Assembly: GCA_031254035.1 (NCBI GenBank) | Contig: JAIRVF010000015.1 | Coordinates: forward strand, 1-64,000 | From: Paenibacillus sp. | Lineage (GTDB): Bacteria > Bacillota > Bacilli > Paenibacillales > Paenibacillaceae | DNA length: 64,000 nucleotides | Reading direction: 5' to 3' | In this document: positions 18,115-27,310 of the stretch, piece by piece | Numbering within the stretch: the first letter of the stretch is position 1 | Layout of the letters: each line of letters begins with the position of its first letter | Translations under genes and position numbers: made by a program | The notes under the pieces: generated by a model | Database searches by the model: none | Told to the model about the DNA's origin: nothing | What the model saw: the letters and a program-made list of their open reading frames with translations, nothing else

Positions 18115-19482
18115 TTAAAAGCCGGACAAATAGCAGCAGTATTCCAGCAGCCTTTTGACCGAAGGCCTGACTTTATGCCCATTCAGCGGGGTGTTGTCAT
18201 TTTTGGATGGCTTGGAGTTGACCTCCAGAAGCCAAATTTTACCTGAGTTATCCATCGCCAGATCGATACCGAGTTCTCCGAAATGCGCGGGTATGAGTGT
18301 GTCGATTCCTTTGGCGATTTCGAGGGATGTTCGTTGCAGTTTGGTATAAGCCGTCTTTTTGGCTTCCGCGGGCAGCACGCATCTGCTTACTGCATCTTTT
18401 ACGGTGCTCAGTGTGCCACCGCGGGCTAGATTGGAAACAAAATGGTTTCCGCCGGCAATCCGCGCCACGATGGATGTTACATTCCATTTCCCGTACCCGT
18501 TTTTCTGGACCAGGGCCCTGAAATCGATTGGCCGTTTCGCGTAATCAATCAGCGTGAGTCCTTGTTGAATCTGATAGCGAGTCGTTTTCATTTTGCCGGA
18601 TATGCCTGTAAACAGCTTGTTGACGCTCGAGTAGGTCTGTTTGCGTGCACCCCCTGCGGAAGTGGTCAGCGTCTGGTAGGTACCGTCAGGCTGCCTGGCA
18701 ATGCGGATGATACCTTTGCCGAGACTGCCGCGTACCGGCTTCAGAAAAACGACCGGGTATTGCTGACACATCTTTTTAAGCGTGGAAAAACCTTTCAGTA
18801 AATAAGATTCAGGCATAAACTTGGCTAGGGAGGAGTCGGCCTTAAGCGTGTCGAAAACTTCGTTTTTGTCCAGAAATCTTTCATTAAAGAAATGTGTGCC
18901 GAATCGGGATTTTACTTCTTTCATAAAATGCTGTACGCTAGGTTTATTCTCCATTTTACGGGTTGTGAGGCGATTGTTGATGACATCCGCGATAGGCATT
19001 TTCGCTCGGTGCCATCCGTCTTCATATACCCAGCCATGTATACTGTCTGATCCTTCCTCGATGTGGTCTGGCGTAAAAAAGTATACATACGCTCCCTGTT
19101 TCCGGCAGGCGTTAACTAGCTCCCGGCAAAACATGGAGATGGCGCCGAACGGTTTATCGGGTTGTTTCGGATCGTCCCGGCTGATGAGCACGCTGATCAA
19201 AGGGCCAAGTCTGAGTGTGCGGCTCGTAGAGTTGTAAGTGGCCCGTAGAACTGGACGAGAAAAAAGCCCCATTCGGCGGGCCAGAGGCTCACTGATTCGC
19301 AGTCCTTGGGTTTTTGCTGCGGCAACAACGGTGATTTCTTGTTTGAAGGAACCAAATGCCAACTGAAGAGGACGGTCGGTAGGGATTTTCCACTGTTTGA
19401 CCAGTTTCCCTCTGAGCACAATGGTATTTTCATTTAAGGTGCCCGGAGTGAACATTTGGACCAGTAGCGTATTTTTGGACAT
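18115..19482 (-). CDS. YheC/YheD family ATP-grasp protein, first gene of operon (paralogue 1)
   Basis: 455 aa with the additional N-terminal beta-rich domain (about residues 1-90) before the YheC/D core. The ATP-loop reads FLKPVRGSLGKGIIRI, and the C-terminal site is GIDLAMDNSGKIWLLEVNSK. I begin it at the ATG at 19482, which has AAGGAGATCC upstream; the frame continues to 19593 but without a ribosome site. First of six co-directional genes. yheA, diverging on the plus strand, strengthens the link to the B. subtilis yhe locus. Confidence 0.87.
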   Translation of the reverse strand: MSKNTLLVQMFTPGTLNENTIVLRGKLVKQWKIPTDRPLQLAFGSFKQEITVVAAAKTQGLRISEPLARRMGLFSRPVLRATYNSTSRTLRLGPLISVLISRDDPKQPDKPFGAISMFCRELVNACRKQGAYVYFFTPDHIEEGSDSIHGWVYEDGWHRAKMPIADVINNRLTTRKMENKPSVQHFMKEVKSRFGTHFFNERFLDKNEVFDTLKADSSLAKFMPESYLLKGFSTLKKMCQQYPVVFLKPVRGSLGKGIIRIARQPDGTYQTLTTSAGGARKQTYSSVNKLFTGISGKMKTTRYQIQQGLTLIDYAKRPIDFRALVQKNGYGKWNVTSIVARIAGGNHFVSNLARGGTLSTVKDAVSRCVLPAEAKKTAYTKLQRTSLEIAKGIDTLIPAHFGELGIDLAMDNSGKIWLLEVNSKPSKNDNTPLNGHKVRPSVKRLLEYCCYLSGF

Positions 19483-19646
19483 CGTGGATCTCCTTCCAAC
19501 AGCAACTTTGAAGTCTACAGGGCAGATAAGGAGCATCTGCGTTTGCGTGTAATGTATCATATGAGGACATATATCCCTTGGTGATTGACCCATTTTTTAA
19601 AAAATGGGGATTGAAGATTTCATTTTTAGAAGGAGGAAGTACACAC

Positions 19647-19994
19647 ATGAATATCTATGACAAAGCAAATGAGCTCGCAAAAGCTCTTAAGGAAAGCCAG
19701 GAGGTTCAGGACATTACTTCGGCCATGAGCCTAATCGAAAAGGATCCGGAAAGCAAAAGCATGCTTGAGGATTTCCGCAACCGCCAGATGGAGATCCAGC
19801 AGCGGATGATGTCAGGCGATATGCCGTCCCAGGAAGAGATGGAGAAGATGGAGAAGCTCTTTGACGTGCTCAGTCTCAACTTGAACATCCGTCGTCTTTT
19901 TGATGCCGAACGCCGCCTCAGTGTGATTATTGAGGATATCAATAAAATGATCTCCGACAGTCTTCAGAATCTTTACGGCGGACAAAGCCTGTAG
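19647..19994 (+). CDS. yheA: YlbF/YmcA-superfamily protein, YheA (UPF0342)
   Basis: 115-aa, nearly all-helical protein of the YlbF/YmcA (Com_YlbF) superfamily, closest in pattern to YheA of B. subtilis: YDKANELAKALKESQEV at the N-terminus, MLEDFRNRQMEIQQRMM in the middle and LQNLYGG at the C-terminus. The start at 19647 follows AAGGAGGA. It lies divergent from the YheC/D operon, as expected for a yhe neighbourhood. Its function is unknown; relatives YlbF and YmcA act in RNA maturation and biofilm/sporulation control. Confidence 0.85.
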   Translation: MNIYDKANELAKALKESQEVQDITSAMSLIEKDPESKSMLEDFRNRQMEIQQRMMSGDMPSQEEMEKMEKLFDVLSLNLNIRRLFDAERRLSVIIEDINKMISDSLQNLYGGQSL

Positions 19995-20118
19995 ATTCCG
20001 ACATATCCCCTAAGCAAGAGCCTCATTTTGTGGAGGGGGATTTAAAATCTTGTCTCATATTTTACGGCGGACCTTCATAGAGTAGAAATATAGATTTACT
20101 AATGAAGGAGCTGCCGTG

Positions 20119-20406
20119 ATGAAAAAAAGAAACAAATTCAAGCACTTTCTGTATTTGATCCTGGCTTTGGCCATGCTGGTGTATGCCCTACCTTTGATTT
20201 CGTTTAAGGGGGGCTGGTCTTGGGCGTCGGCTTTCGGCGCGGCATGGGCGCTGTTTGCTTTTCTGGTGATCGGCGCGCATCTGCATTATTTGCTGGGCGT
20301 GGATGAAGAGAAACAAAAGTCACTTGACCGGATCAGGGCAGCCAAGCTGCGCCAATGGCAGATGAAATGGCCGGATGAAACGCAGCACAGCCGGGAAAAC
20401 ATGTAA
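20119..20406 (+). CDS. Small membrane protein, function unknown
   Basis: 95 aa with two hydrophobic segments (about residues 9-28 and 36-60) and a basic, charged C-terminal tail. I prefer the ATG at 20119, eight bases after GAAGGAG, over a GTG one codon upstream. It is followed by a terminator, so it is probably a single-gene transcript. I do not recognise the family. Confidence 0.65.
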   Translation: MKKRNKFKHFLYLILALAMLVYALPLISFKGGWSWASAFGAAWALFAFLVIGAHLHYLLGVDEEKQKSLDRIRAAKLRQWQMKWPDETQHSRENM

Positions 20407-20421
20407 AAGTCGTAAACGCGA

Positions 20422-20457
20422 AAAAGCTGGGGGGGATCGCTTCCGCAGCTTTTTTTG
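20422..20457 (+). terminator. Rho-independent terminator
   Basis: AAAAGCTG...CAGCTTTTTTT stem after the small membrane protein gene, with a T-run at its end. Confidence 0.75.
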
Positions 20458-20463
20458 CGTTGT

Positions 20464-20605
20464 CGCGATCAAAAAATGGTGAATCAGATTTGTACGAAAA
20501 CCACCCGTCGCCCAAGCTACTTTCGACAAATCGAGTGATCTAGGCGCGATCAAGAAAATAACAGCCATTTTCTTGATCGTGCCCTATTATTTTTTTGATC
20601 GCGCC
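20464..20605. promoter_or_regulatory. Nested inverted repeats upstream of ytoI
   Basis: Four related arms are present: 20464-20477 (CGCGATCAAAAAAT), 20543-20559, its inverted partner 20567-20583 (a 17-bp hairpin with one G-T pair), and 20589-20605, the inverse of the first. The first and fourth can pair around the inner hairpin. The set ends about 60 bases before the ytoI start, beside AT-rich sequence (ATGATATAAG) that could be a -10 region. It may be an operator, an RNA switch or a mobile-repeat remnant. Confidence 0.55.
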
Positions 20606-20666
20606 TGAATAGAATGCTATGATATAAGTACAGAATAGTACAGTCAGAACTATGGGGGTGTAACAG

Positions 20667-22001
20667 TTGGATAGCCGGGATGATGCGATTACGAAGCATG
20701 AACAGCTTTTGCTACATATAGAAGGATTGAAAGTGGGAACGAAAATTTCCGTCCGTAAATTGGCGAAGGAAATGTCCGTCAGCGAAGGTACGGCTTATCG
20801 TGCACTCAAGGATGCAGAGAATCTCGGCATCGTCATCACGAAAGAGAGGATCGGAACCGTCCGGGTTGAGAAGAAACCGCGCAATATTTCCGAGCAGCTT
20901 ACCTTTGCCGATGTGGTGGATATCGTGGAAGGGCATGTTCTTGGGGGAGCGGACGGACTGCATAAAAATTTGCATAAGTACGTAATCGGTGCCATGAAGG
21001 TGGATGCCATGGTCCGGTATATTGATGCTGGAAGCCTGCTGATTGTCGGCAACCGTGACAATGCGCATAAGCTTGCTCTGGAGCAAGGAGCGGGAGTGCT
21101 GATTACAGGCGGATTCGGCACGAGCAAAGAAGTCAAAGCGCTGGCCGACCAGCTGAACTTGCCGATTTTCTCCTCTCGACATGATACCTTTACAGTTGCA
21201 TCATTGATTAACCGCGCCATTTTTGACCGGTTGATTAAGAAGAAGATCATGATTGTGGAAGATATTGTGGGAAGCAAGCCGAAGATGCATGCGCTTAAGC
21301 TTTCCAGTACCGTGGGCGAGAGCATGGCACTGTCCGAGCAGAAGGGGGACCCGCGGCTGCCGGTTGTAGACGAGTGGAATCGGGTACTTGGCATCGTAAA
21401 CCGCAGCGATATAAGGAACTTGCCGTCCGAACAGAGCATTGAGAAAGTGCTTGTCCGAAATCCTGTTACAGCCACGCTCCAGACCTCCTTAGCTTCCGCC
21501 GCGCAGCTGATGATGTGGGAGGGCATCGATTTTCTGCCGATCGTGGACCGCAACCGCAAGCTGGTGGCGACCGTTTCCCGCAAGGAAGTGCTGCAGGCGA
21601 TGCGTGATGCGCGCAAACAGCCACAGCTTGGAGAAACGTTTGATCACTTGATCTGGAACGGTTTTGCAGATGAGCGAGACGAGGAGGGGCGCCTTTTCTT
21701 CCACGGATTCATCACGCCGCAGATGGCGACGGATCTCGGAACGATTTCCGAGGGCATCCTGGTGACGGTGATGAACCAGGCCGCGCTTCGTGCCGCCAAG
21801 GATATGACGGGCAACGACTTCGTGCTCGACAATATGTCCACCTACTTCGTGCGCCCCGTTCAAATTGAAGATCCGGTAGTCGTCATGCCGCGCCTTCTGG
21901 AGGCTAGCCGCCGGGCATGCAAGCTGGAGATCGAAATGACGCATATGGACAGCCTGGTTGCTAAAGCCGTGCTGACGCTGCATTCGATTGAACATGGTTG
22001 A
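20667..22001 (+). CDS. ytoI: YtoI-like protein with HTH, DRTGG, CBS and hotdog domains
   Basis: 444 aa. Domains in order: winged-helix-like DNA-binding region (about 10-70, SVRKLAKEMSVSEGTAYRAL), DRTGG domain (about 75-190, VLITGGFGTSKEV), two CBS motifs (about 195-315, VVDEWNRVLGIVNRSDIR and FLPIVDRNRKLVATVSRKE), and a C-terminal hotdog/thioesterase-like domain (about 330-440). This layout is that of B. subtilis YtoI. The likely start is the TTG at 20667, six bases after GGGGGTG. It probably senses a nucleotide or acyl ligand and regulates transcription; the target is unknown. Confidence 0.88.
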   Translation: MDSRDDAITKHEQLLLHIEGLKVGTKISVRKLAKEMSVSEGTAYRALKDAENLGIVITKERIGTVRVEKKPRNISEQLTFADVVDIVEGHVLGGADGLHKNLHKYVIGAMKVDAMVRYIDAGSLLIVGNRDNAHKLALEQGAGVLITGGFGTSKEVKALADQLNLPIFSSRHDTFTVASLINRAIFDRLIKKKIMIVEDIVGSKPKMHALKLSSTVGESMALSEQKGDPRLPVVDEWNRVLGIVNRSDIRNLPSEQSIEKVLVRNPVTATLQTSLASAAQLMMWEGIDFLPIVDRNRKLVATVSRKEVLQAMRDARKQPQLGETFDHLIWNGFADERDEEGRLFFHGFITPQMATDLGTISEGILVTVMNQAALRAAKDMTGNDFVLDNMSTYFVRPVQIEDPVVVMPRLLEASRRACKLEIEMTHMDSLVAKAVLTLHSIEHG

Positions 22002-22013
22002 TGTTTATAACAA

Positions 22014-22042
22014 AGAAACCTCACTCGAATGAATGAGGTTTC
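22014..22042. terminator. Terminator between convergent ytoI and ytpI
   Basis: GAAACCTCA/TGAGGTTTC stem with a small loop, between the ends of ytoI (plus) and ytpI (minus). Confidence 0.7.
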
Positions 22043-22070
22043 TCGTTTGGGAAAATCGGCTTGTATACGG

Positions 22071-22376
22071 CTACATGTTGTTTGACTTCATGCGGCTGTA
22101 GTAGCTGCGGTTACGGATGCCAGCGAAAATATTAAAGGCGCCCAGTACCAGGAAAACCGCTTCAATAATGACGGCAACCGTTGAACCGCTAAAGATGAAC
22201 ATGAAAATCAGTGCGAGCATGACAAGCATAATCCCCATAAAAATATTCGTAACGGCCCCGTACAGGCCTCGTTCACGGGCATCCTTCGCACGCCGGGAAC
22301 GGCTGCTGTAAAGTCCGGCGCAGATGCAGGCAATGACCAGCAGCGCAAAAAGCACATAGCGGATGAATAAAACCAT
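22071..22376 (-). CDS. ytpI: YtpI family membrane protein
   Basis: 101-aa membrane protein with three hydrophobic helices (about 3-20, 43-62 and 67-88) and a basic tail; the pattern FNIFAGIRNRSYY near the C-terminus matches YtpI. It lies next to ytoI as in B. subtilis, but in convergent orientation. Function unknown. Confidence 0.8.
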   Translation of the reverse strand: MVLFIRYVLFALLVIACICAGLYSSRSRRAKDARERGLYGAVTNIFMGIMLVMLALIFMFIFSGSTVAVIIEAVFLVLGAFNIFAGIRNRSYYSRMKSNNM

Positions 22377-22436
22377 CTAATGCTGCAGCTCCTTCTTTTA
22401 GATCAATCTCCTAATTGCCCATATTGTACCATGGAT

Positions 22437-22931
22437 CTATGGATTTCGCACAGGAACAGGATGAACATCGACCCAAATCTGCAGCATGCCCTCCATCACC
22501 AGCATCGTTTTGATTTCAACGGTATACTCCTTCTCCCGTATCTTATAGATTTTCTGATCAAGCAGCGTCCGGGCAACTTTCCCGTAGGTGTCGATCTCAA
22601 ACACGCTTTCGCCGCGCAGCACACTTAAATCCTTGCCAAGCTGGACGATGATGGCTTTTTCGACTACTGGATTTAGAGGAGGATCCTGCTGCTCGTTCCT
22701 GATTTTGATTTCCCGGATAACGGTCTGCTGGGTTCTATATTTTTTTAAGGTTTTGATATCTAGCTCATATTGTTTGATCTGGCTCTCCAAATCTAGATTT
22801 GATAGCCATAGTAAATTGTAGCTTTGGTGAAAGACAACGTTGTAAACGACGCTCCCTACAATGGCACCCAGAACAAATACGGCGACGATTTGCGTAAAAT
22901 GACGATAGCGTTTGAATGGAGGGATCCTCAT
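22437..22931 (-). CDS. ytrI: Sporulation membrane protein YtrI
   Basis: 164 aa: a basic N-terminus, one transmembrane helix (about 14-33), a coiled-coil-like stretch (about 45-85) and a folded C-terminal domain. In B. subtilis ytrI is co-transcribed with ytrH in the mother cell under sigma-E and contributes to spore formation. Here it follows ytrH by two bases on the same strand, consistent with co-translation. Confidence 0.88.
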   Translation of the reverse strand: MRIPPFKRYRHFTQIVAVFVLGAIVGSVVYNVVFHQSYNLLWLSNLDLESQIKQYELDIKTLKKYRTQQTVIREIKIRNEQQDPPLNPVVEKAIIVQLGKDLSVLRGESVFEIDTYGKVARTLLDQKIYKIREKEYTVEIKTMLVMEGMLQIWVDVHPVPVRNP

Positions 22932-22933
22932 GG

Positions 22934-23260
22934 TTAATCCTTACCGCCGCAGACCCACTTTACCAGCTCGCTGCCCATATGGGCCCCTAGAAAGGCCGAT
23001 ACTAGAAATAAAATTTGTTTGATTGCCGGAGACAAATTGCCTCCCAAAAAATTGCTTTCGATTACCCGCATCGGGTCAATCGTTCCGCCTACTGCTGCGG
23101 CAAGGGCCCAAATCTTGATCCGGTCTGCCACATCGAGCATGGTCTGGGTCGGCGGCTGCAGGGAAATGACCGCGCCAACGCCTCCCACCATAGCCCCCCC
23201 GATGACGATGCCGAAGGCAATGAAGAAATCCAGAATCGCTTTGGATAAAAAGGTCATCAT
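22934..23260 (-). CDS. ytrH: Sporulation membrane protein YtrH
   Basis: Small hydrophobic protein of about 108 aa with glycine-rich membrane helices (GIVIGGAMVGGVGAVISL) and the family's SAFLGAHMGSELVKW C-terminus. The frame is open to a TTG at 23275, but the ribosome site GAAAGGA fits the ATG at 23260 or 23257 better. A sigma-E-like promoter lies about 60 bases upstream. It acts in the mother cell during sporulation in B. subtilis. Confidence 0.87.
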   Translation of the reverse strand: MMTFLSKAILDFFIAFGIVIGGAMVGGVGAVISLQPPTQTMLDVADRIKIWALAAAVGGTIDPMRVIESNFLGGNLSPAIKQILFLVSAFLGAHMGSELVKWVCGGKD

Positions 23261-23316
23261 ATCCATTCCTTTCAAAGGAGTACTTGCATACCGCCTGTCC
23301 GATTGTTTCCTATTCC

Positions 23317-23346
23317 ATTCTATGGGCGGTGCTTCGGCGTTTATGA
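23317..23346 (-). promoter_or_regulatory. Sigma-E-like promoter of ytrH-ytrI
   Basis: On the minus strand, TCATAAA (23340-23346), 15 bases, then CATAGAAT (23317-23324). This resembles the sigma-E -10 consensus cATAcaAT with a -35 of the ATA type. It faces ytrH. Confidence 0.6.
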
Positions 23347-23400
23347 TAAAATAATATAAATGGATGAAGACTTTTATTTTGAATCAATGCGGACTAAATG

Positions 23401-23445
23401 GTGTGTTCAAAAACTTCGTGATCAAAAGCGGACTTGTTTGAGATT
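23401..23445. repeat. Short derivative of the 49.5-kb inverted-repeat element
   Basis: GTGTTCAAAAA is followed at once by CTTCGTGATCAAAAGCGGAC. These are the left end and the right-terminal segment of the element at 49551-49829, with the middle missing. It looks like an internal-deletion derivative or solo end. Confidence 0.6.
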
Positions 23446-23500
23446 ATAGATTTTATAAGTTTTGTGGGGTTATTTAAACGACCTCTAAAGGAGACGAGAT

Positions 23501-26500
23501 ATGAGTTCATTTGTGCATCTTCATGTGCATAGCGAATACAGCCTCCTGGACGGAGCGGCACGGATCTCGGACCTTGTCCGCGGGGCCGCTGAATACGGGA
23601 TGAAGGCGCTGGCGCTTACCGACCATGGAGTCATGTACGGCGCCGTACCTTTTTATAAAACATGCCTTGCTGCCGGGATCAAACCGATTATCGGCTGCGA
23701 GGCCTATCTGACTGCCGGTTCACGCAAGGAGCGAGGAAGCCGCAAGGACCAGCCGATTTACCATTTGATCCTCTTGGCCAAAAATGAGACCGGTTACCGA
23801 AATTTGATGAAGCTATGCTCCATCGGCCATCTGCAGGGATATCATTATAAACCGCGGATCGACATGGAAGCTTTACGGGAACACCACGAAGGAATAATAT
23901 GCCTTAGCGCCTGCCTTGGCGGCGAGGTGCCCCAACACCTTCTGCACGGTAGAACGGAGGAAGCTCGTAAGGCGGCGATCCGCTATCGCGATATTTTCGG
24001 GGAAGATTTTTATCTTGAACTACAGGACCACGGCCTGCCCGAGCAAAAACGCGTCAACCCACAGCTGATTCAGCTGGCGGAAGAACTGGATATTCAGCTT
24101 ACGGTTACGAACGACATTCATTATTTGAAGCAGGAGGACGCCGCCATGCAGGATGTGCTGATTTGTATCGGCACAGGCAAGACGGTTGAAGATGAAGGAA
24201 GACTGCAAATTCCGACGGATCAGCTTTATTTCAAAAGCGGAGAAGAAATGGAGCGTTTATTTCCGCATGTCAAGCAGGCGCTGCAGAATACGGCAGCGAT
24301 TGCAGACAAATGTAATTTGCAGCTCGAATTTGGCAAATCCATTCTTCCGGCGTATCGTCCGCTGCCCGAAGGCATGGATTCCGCGCAGTATTTGCGTTCA
24401 TTATGCCGTGAGGGCCTTGAGAAGCGTTACGTAAATACAGAGCTGTGGACAACGCCGAGCGGGCAGGAGGAGCTAAACAACCGCCTAGATTATGAGCTAG
24501 ATGTCATTGGCAGCATGGGCTTCAGCGATTATTTCCTGATCGTATGGGATTTCATCGCCTACGCTCACAGCCAAGGGATCGCAACAGGGCCCGGAAGGGG
24601 TTCTTCGGCGGGCAGTTTGGTCGCTTACGTGCTTGAAATTACTAATGTCGATCCGATTAAATATCATCTTTTGTTCGAAAGATTCCTCAATCCAGAACGT
24701 ATAACCATGCCGGATATCGATATCGATTTCAGCGATGAGCGGCGCGATGAGGTTATCCAATATGTGTCTGAAAAATATGGGCATGAGCATGTGGCGCAGA
24801 TCATTACATTTGGTACGATGGCTGCACGAGCGGCGGTCCGTGACGTGGGCAGGGCCCTGAACGTGCCGTACGGGGAAGTGGACAAGGTGGCCAAGCTGAT
24901 TCCGGGCGCACACGGCATCAGCATAAAACGGGCCTTGGAGCTGAGCGAGGAGCTGCAGAAATACGCTCTGCAGAACGCGAAAATACGCGAATTGCTCGAA
25001 ATGGCCATGAAGGTGGAGGGCATGCCGCGTCATGCTTCGACACATGCGGCCGGTGTTGTCATTTCACGCGATCCGTTAACTGATGCAGTTCCGCTGCAGG
25101 AAGGCGGCGAGCATATTGCACTAACCCAGTATTCAATGGAAAATCTAGAGAGCATCGGCCTACTCAAGATGGATTTTCTTGGTCTCAGGACGTTATCCAT
25201 CATCGAGCGCTGTATGAACTGGATTGTCGAAATGACGGGAAATACCCCTGATTTCCGGCTGATCCCTGATGATGACTCGAGGACGTACGGTATGCTAGAA
25301 AGCGGAGATACCACGGGGATTTTTCAGCTTGAGTCGGCGGGTATGCGGAGAGTGCTGAAAGATTTGAAACCGTCTGCATTTGAAGATATTATTTCGGTTT
25401 TGGCCCTTTACCGGCCGGGACCGATGGAGTTTATACCGAAATTCATTCAGGCCAAGCACGGTCAAATCGCTGTCGAATATCCGCATGAAGACCTGAAGCC
25501 GGTCTTGGGCGATACTTACGGAATTATCGTGTACCAGGAACAAATCATGAAAATCGCTTCGATGATGGCCGGCTTCTCGCTCGGGGAAGCGGATTTGCTC
25601 CGCCGCGCCGTTTCGAAGAAGAAACGTGAGGTGCTCGATCAGGAGCGCAGCCATTTTGTCGCAGGCAGCAAGAAGCAGGGATACAGCGAGGAAGAAGCCA
25701 ACCGAGTATACGACATGATCGTCCGTTTTGCCGATTACGGCTTTCCGCGAGCGCATGCCGCTGCTTATGGGGTGCTTGCGTTCCAGACGGCTTATCTGAA
25801 GGCTCATTATCCGGTACAGTTCATGGCATCCATGCTGACAGCCGTGATGGGCAGCCACCGTAAGGTGGCTGAATACGTGGTCGAATGCCGGCGCATGAAC
25901 ATTCATGTTCTGCCACCAGATGTCAATGAGAGCGGCGTGCTCTTTACGCCGGTTGCCGCAGACGGCCCCGATAACTCGGAAGCAGGCCCGGGACATATTC
26001 GCTTTGGGCTTGGAGCAATCAAAAATGTCGGCACACAGGCAGTCGAGAACATGATGCTGGTCCGGGAAGACAAACCTTTTGAGAGCCTGCTCGATTTCTG
26101 CAGGCGGATCGATCTACGTGTATGCAACAAGCGGGTAATCGAATCGCTGATCCAGGCAGGAGCTTTCGATTCACTTCCAGGCCACCGCGCACAGCTGCTA
26201 GCCATGTTGGATGAAACGGTCGAAGCGGCCGTGAAATGGCGCAAGGAGCGCGAAGATTTGCAGATACAGCTGTTTGATTTTGTCGAAACACCAAATTGGG
26301 ACATTGAATATCCAGAGATTCCGCCGCTCTCGGCAGGTCAGCAGCTGGAGCTTGAACGTGAGCTACTCGGACTGTATTTGTCCGGCCATCCGCTCGACGA
26401 TTATGATGAGGCGCTGAATATCCCTGGTGTTGATCGGCTGATGGATCTTGCTGAGGCAGCAGATGAGTCATACGCGGTGGTAGCCGCCATGGTCATCTCC

Positions 26501-27124
26501 ATCAAGACGATTACGACCAAGCAGGGGAAAGCTATGGCCTTCATGGAAGTAGAAGATCAAATCGAGCGCTGCGAGGTCGTGCTTTTCCCGGAAGTATGGA
26601 AACGAAGTTCGCAGCATATCGGCAAAGGAGCGCTCCTCGCGCTCCGCGCCAAGGTGCAACTTCAGGACGAGGGATTTAAGCTGCTCGCCGAGGATGTGCT
26701 GCCGCTGGATGAGGCCGCGCTTGAACAGCTGGCCAAGCGTTCGCGTATGAAGACGACGTCCAGCAGAAGCTACGCCAGGCAGCCGGCCGCGGCTCCCGCA
26801 AACAGAGCTGCTACAAGAGCTGCTACAGGAGCTGCTACAGGAGAGGCAAACCCTTCGTCTTCCGCACCAGCGGCAAAGGGGGGCAGACCCGCCGAGCAGC
26901 GCGTCTTTGTAAAAATTACGCCGCAGGCCGAACATAATCCGGACCTTCTGACACGGCTGAAAGTACTGCTGCAGGAGCATCCTGGGCCGATACAGACGGT
27001 ACTGTTCTACGAGCAGAGCCAAAAGCTGCTCGCGCTGAGCGACAGTTATCGTATCAAACCTTCGCCTGAACTGTTTGATCAAATGGAGGGTATTCTTGGG
27101 AAAGAGACCGTCCGGATGAAATAA
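23501..27124 (+). CDS. dnaE: DNA polymerase III subunit alpha DnaE
   Basis: 1207-aa replicative C-family polymerase. Order: PHP domain at the N-terminus (HLHVHSEYSLLDGA; conserved histidines), palm with the catalytic DID triad in MPDIDIDFSDERR, fingers (ALYRPGPMEFIP), a helix-hairpin-helix region (QAGAFDSL), an OB domain, then a variable C-terminus. Residues about 1085-1130 form an Ala/Arg/Ser/Pro linker encoded partly by three tandem 12-bp units (26814-26849). ATG at 23501 with AAAGGAGA upstream. In Gram-positive bacteria DnaE extends RNA primers before PolC takes over. Same place as in B. subtilis, after ytrH. Confidence 0.97.
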   Translation: MSSFVHLHVHSEYSLLDGAARISDLVRGAAEYGMKALALTDHGVMYGAVPFYKTCLAAGIKPIIGCEAYLTAGSRKERGSRKDQPIYHLILLAKNETGYRNLMKLCSIGHLQGYHYKPRIDMEALREHHEGIICLSACLGGEVPQHLLHGRTEEARKAAIRYRDIFGEDFYLELQDHGLPEQKRVNPQLIQLAEELDIQLTVTNDIHYLKQEDAAMQDVLICIGTGKTVEDEGRLQIPTDQLYFKSGEEMERLFPHVKQALQNTAAIADKCNLQLEFGKSILPAYRPLPEGMDSAQYLRSLCREGLEKRYVNTELWTTPSGQEELNNRLDYELDVIGSMGFSDYFLIVWDFIAYAHSQGIATGPGRGSSAGSLVAYVLEITNVDPIKYHLLFERFLNPERITMPDIDIDFSDERRDEVIQYVSEKYGHEHVAQIITFGTMAARAAVRDVGRALNVPYGEVDKVAKLIPGAHGISIKRALELSEELQKYALQNAKIRELLEMAMKVEGMPRHASTHAAGVVISRDPLTDAVPLQEGGEHIALTQYSMENLESIGLLKMDFLGLRTLSIIERCMNWIVEMTGNTPDFRLIPDDDSRTYGMLESGDTTGIFQLESAGMRRVLKDLKPSAFEDIISVLALYRPGPMEFIPKFIQAKHGQIAVEYPHEDLKPVLGDTYGIIVYQEQIMKIASMMAGFSLGEADLLRRAVSKKKREVLDQERSHFVAGSKKQGYSEEEANRVYDMIVRFADYGFPRAHAAAYGVLAFQTAYLKAHYPVQFMASMLTAVMGSHRKVAEYVVECRRMNIHVLPPDVNESGVLFTPVAADGPDNSEAGPGHIRFGLGAIKNVGTQAVENMMLVREDKPFESLLDFCRRIDLRVCNKRVIESLIQAGAFDSLPGHRAQLLAMLDETVEAAVKWRKEREDLQIQLFDFVETPNWDIEYPEIPPLSAGQQLELERELLGLYLSGHPLDDYDEALNIPGVDRLMDLAEAADESYAVVAAMVISIKTITTKQGKAMAFMEVEDQIERCEVVLFPEVWKRSSQHIGKGALLALRAKVQLQDEGFKLLAEDVLPLDEAALEQLAKRSRMKTTSSRSYARQPAAAPANRAATRAATGAATGEANPSSSAPAAKGGRPAEQRVFVKITPQAEHNPDLLTRLKVLLQEHPGPIQTVLFYEQSQKLLALSDSYRIKPSPELFDQMEGILGKETVRMK

Positions 27125-27310
27125 GTAACCTCAGAATTCTGCCCATTTCTGCCGAATCCGGTGTATATGTACTATCGTTTCACCGAGAATTTACGAACGT
27201 TTCTGCTTGCTCTCGCATACACTTAGGAACACCTATCAAGGGACAACATTTTATGCGCCCAAGGATTTACAATTTATATGCTCGGGGTGCGTATGCGGGG
27301 GGAATAGCGG

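Noticed and set aside
25295..27082. Long minus-strand frames within dnaE
   Set aside because: They lie opposite conserved polymerase motifs and lack starts with ribosome sites.
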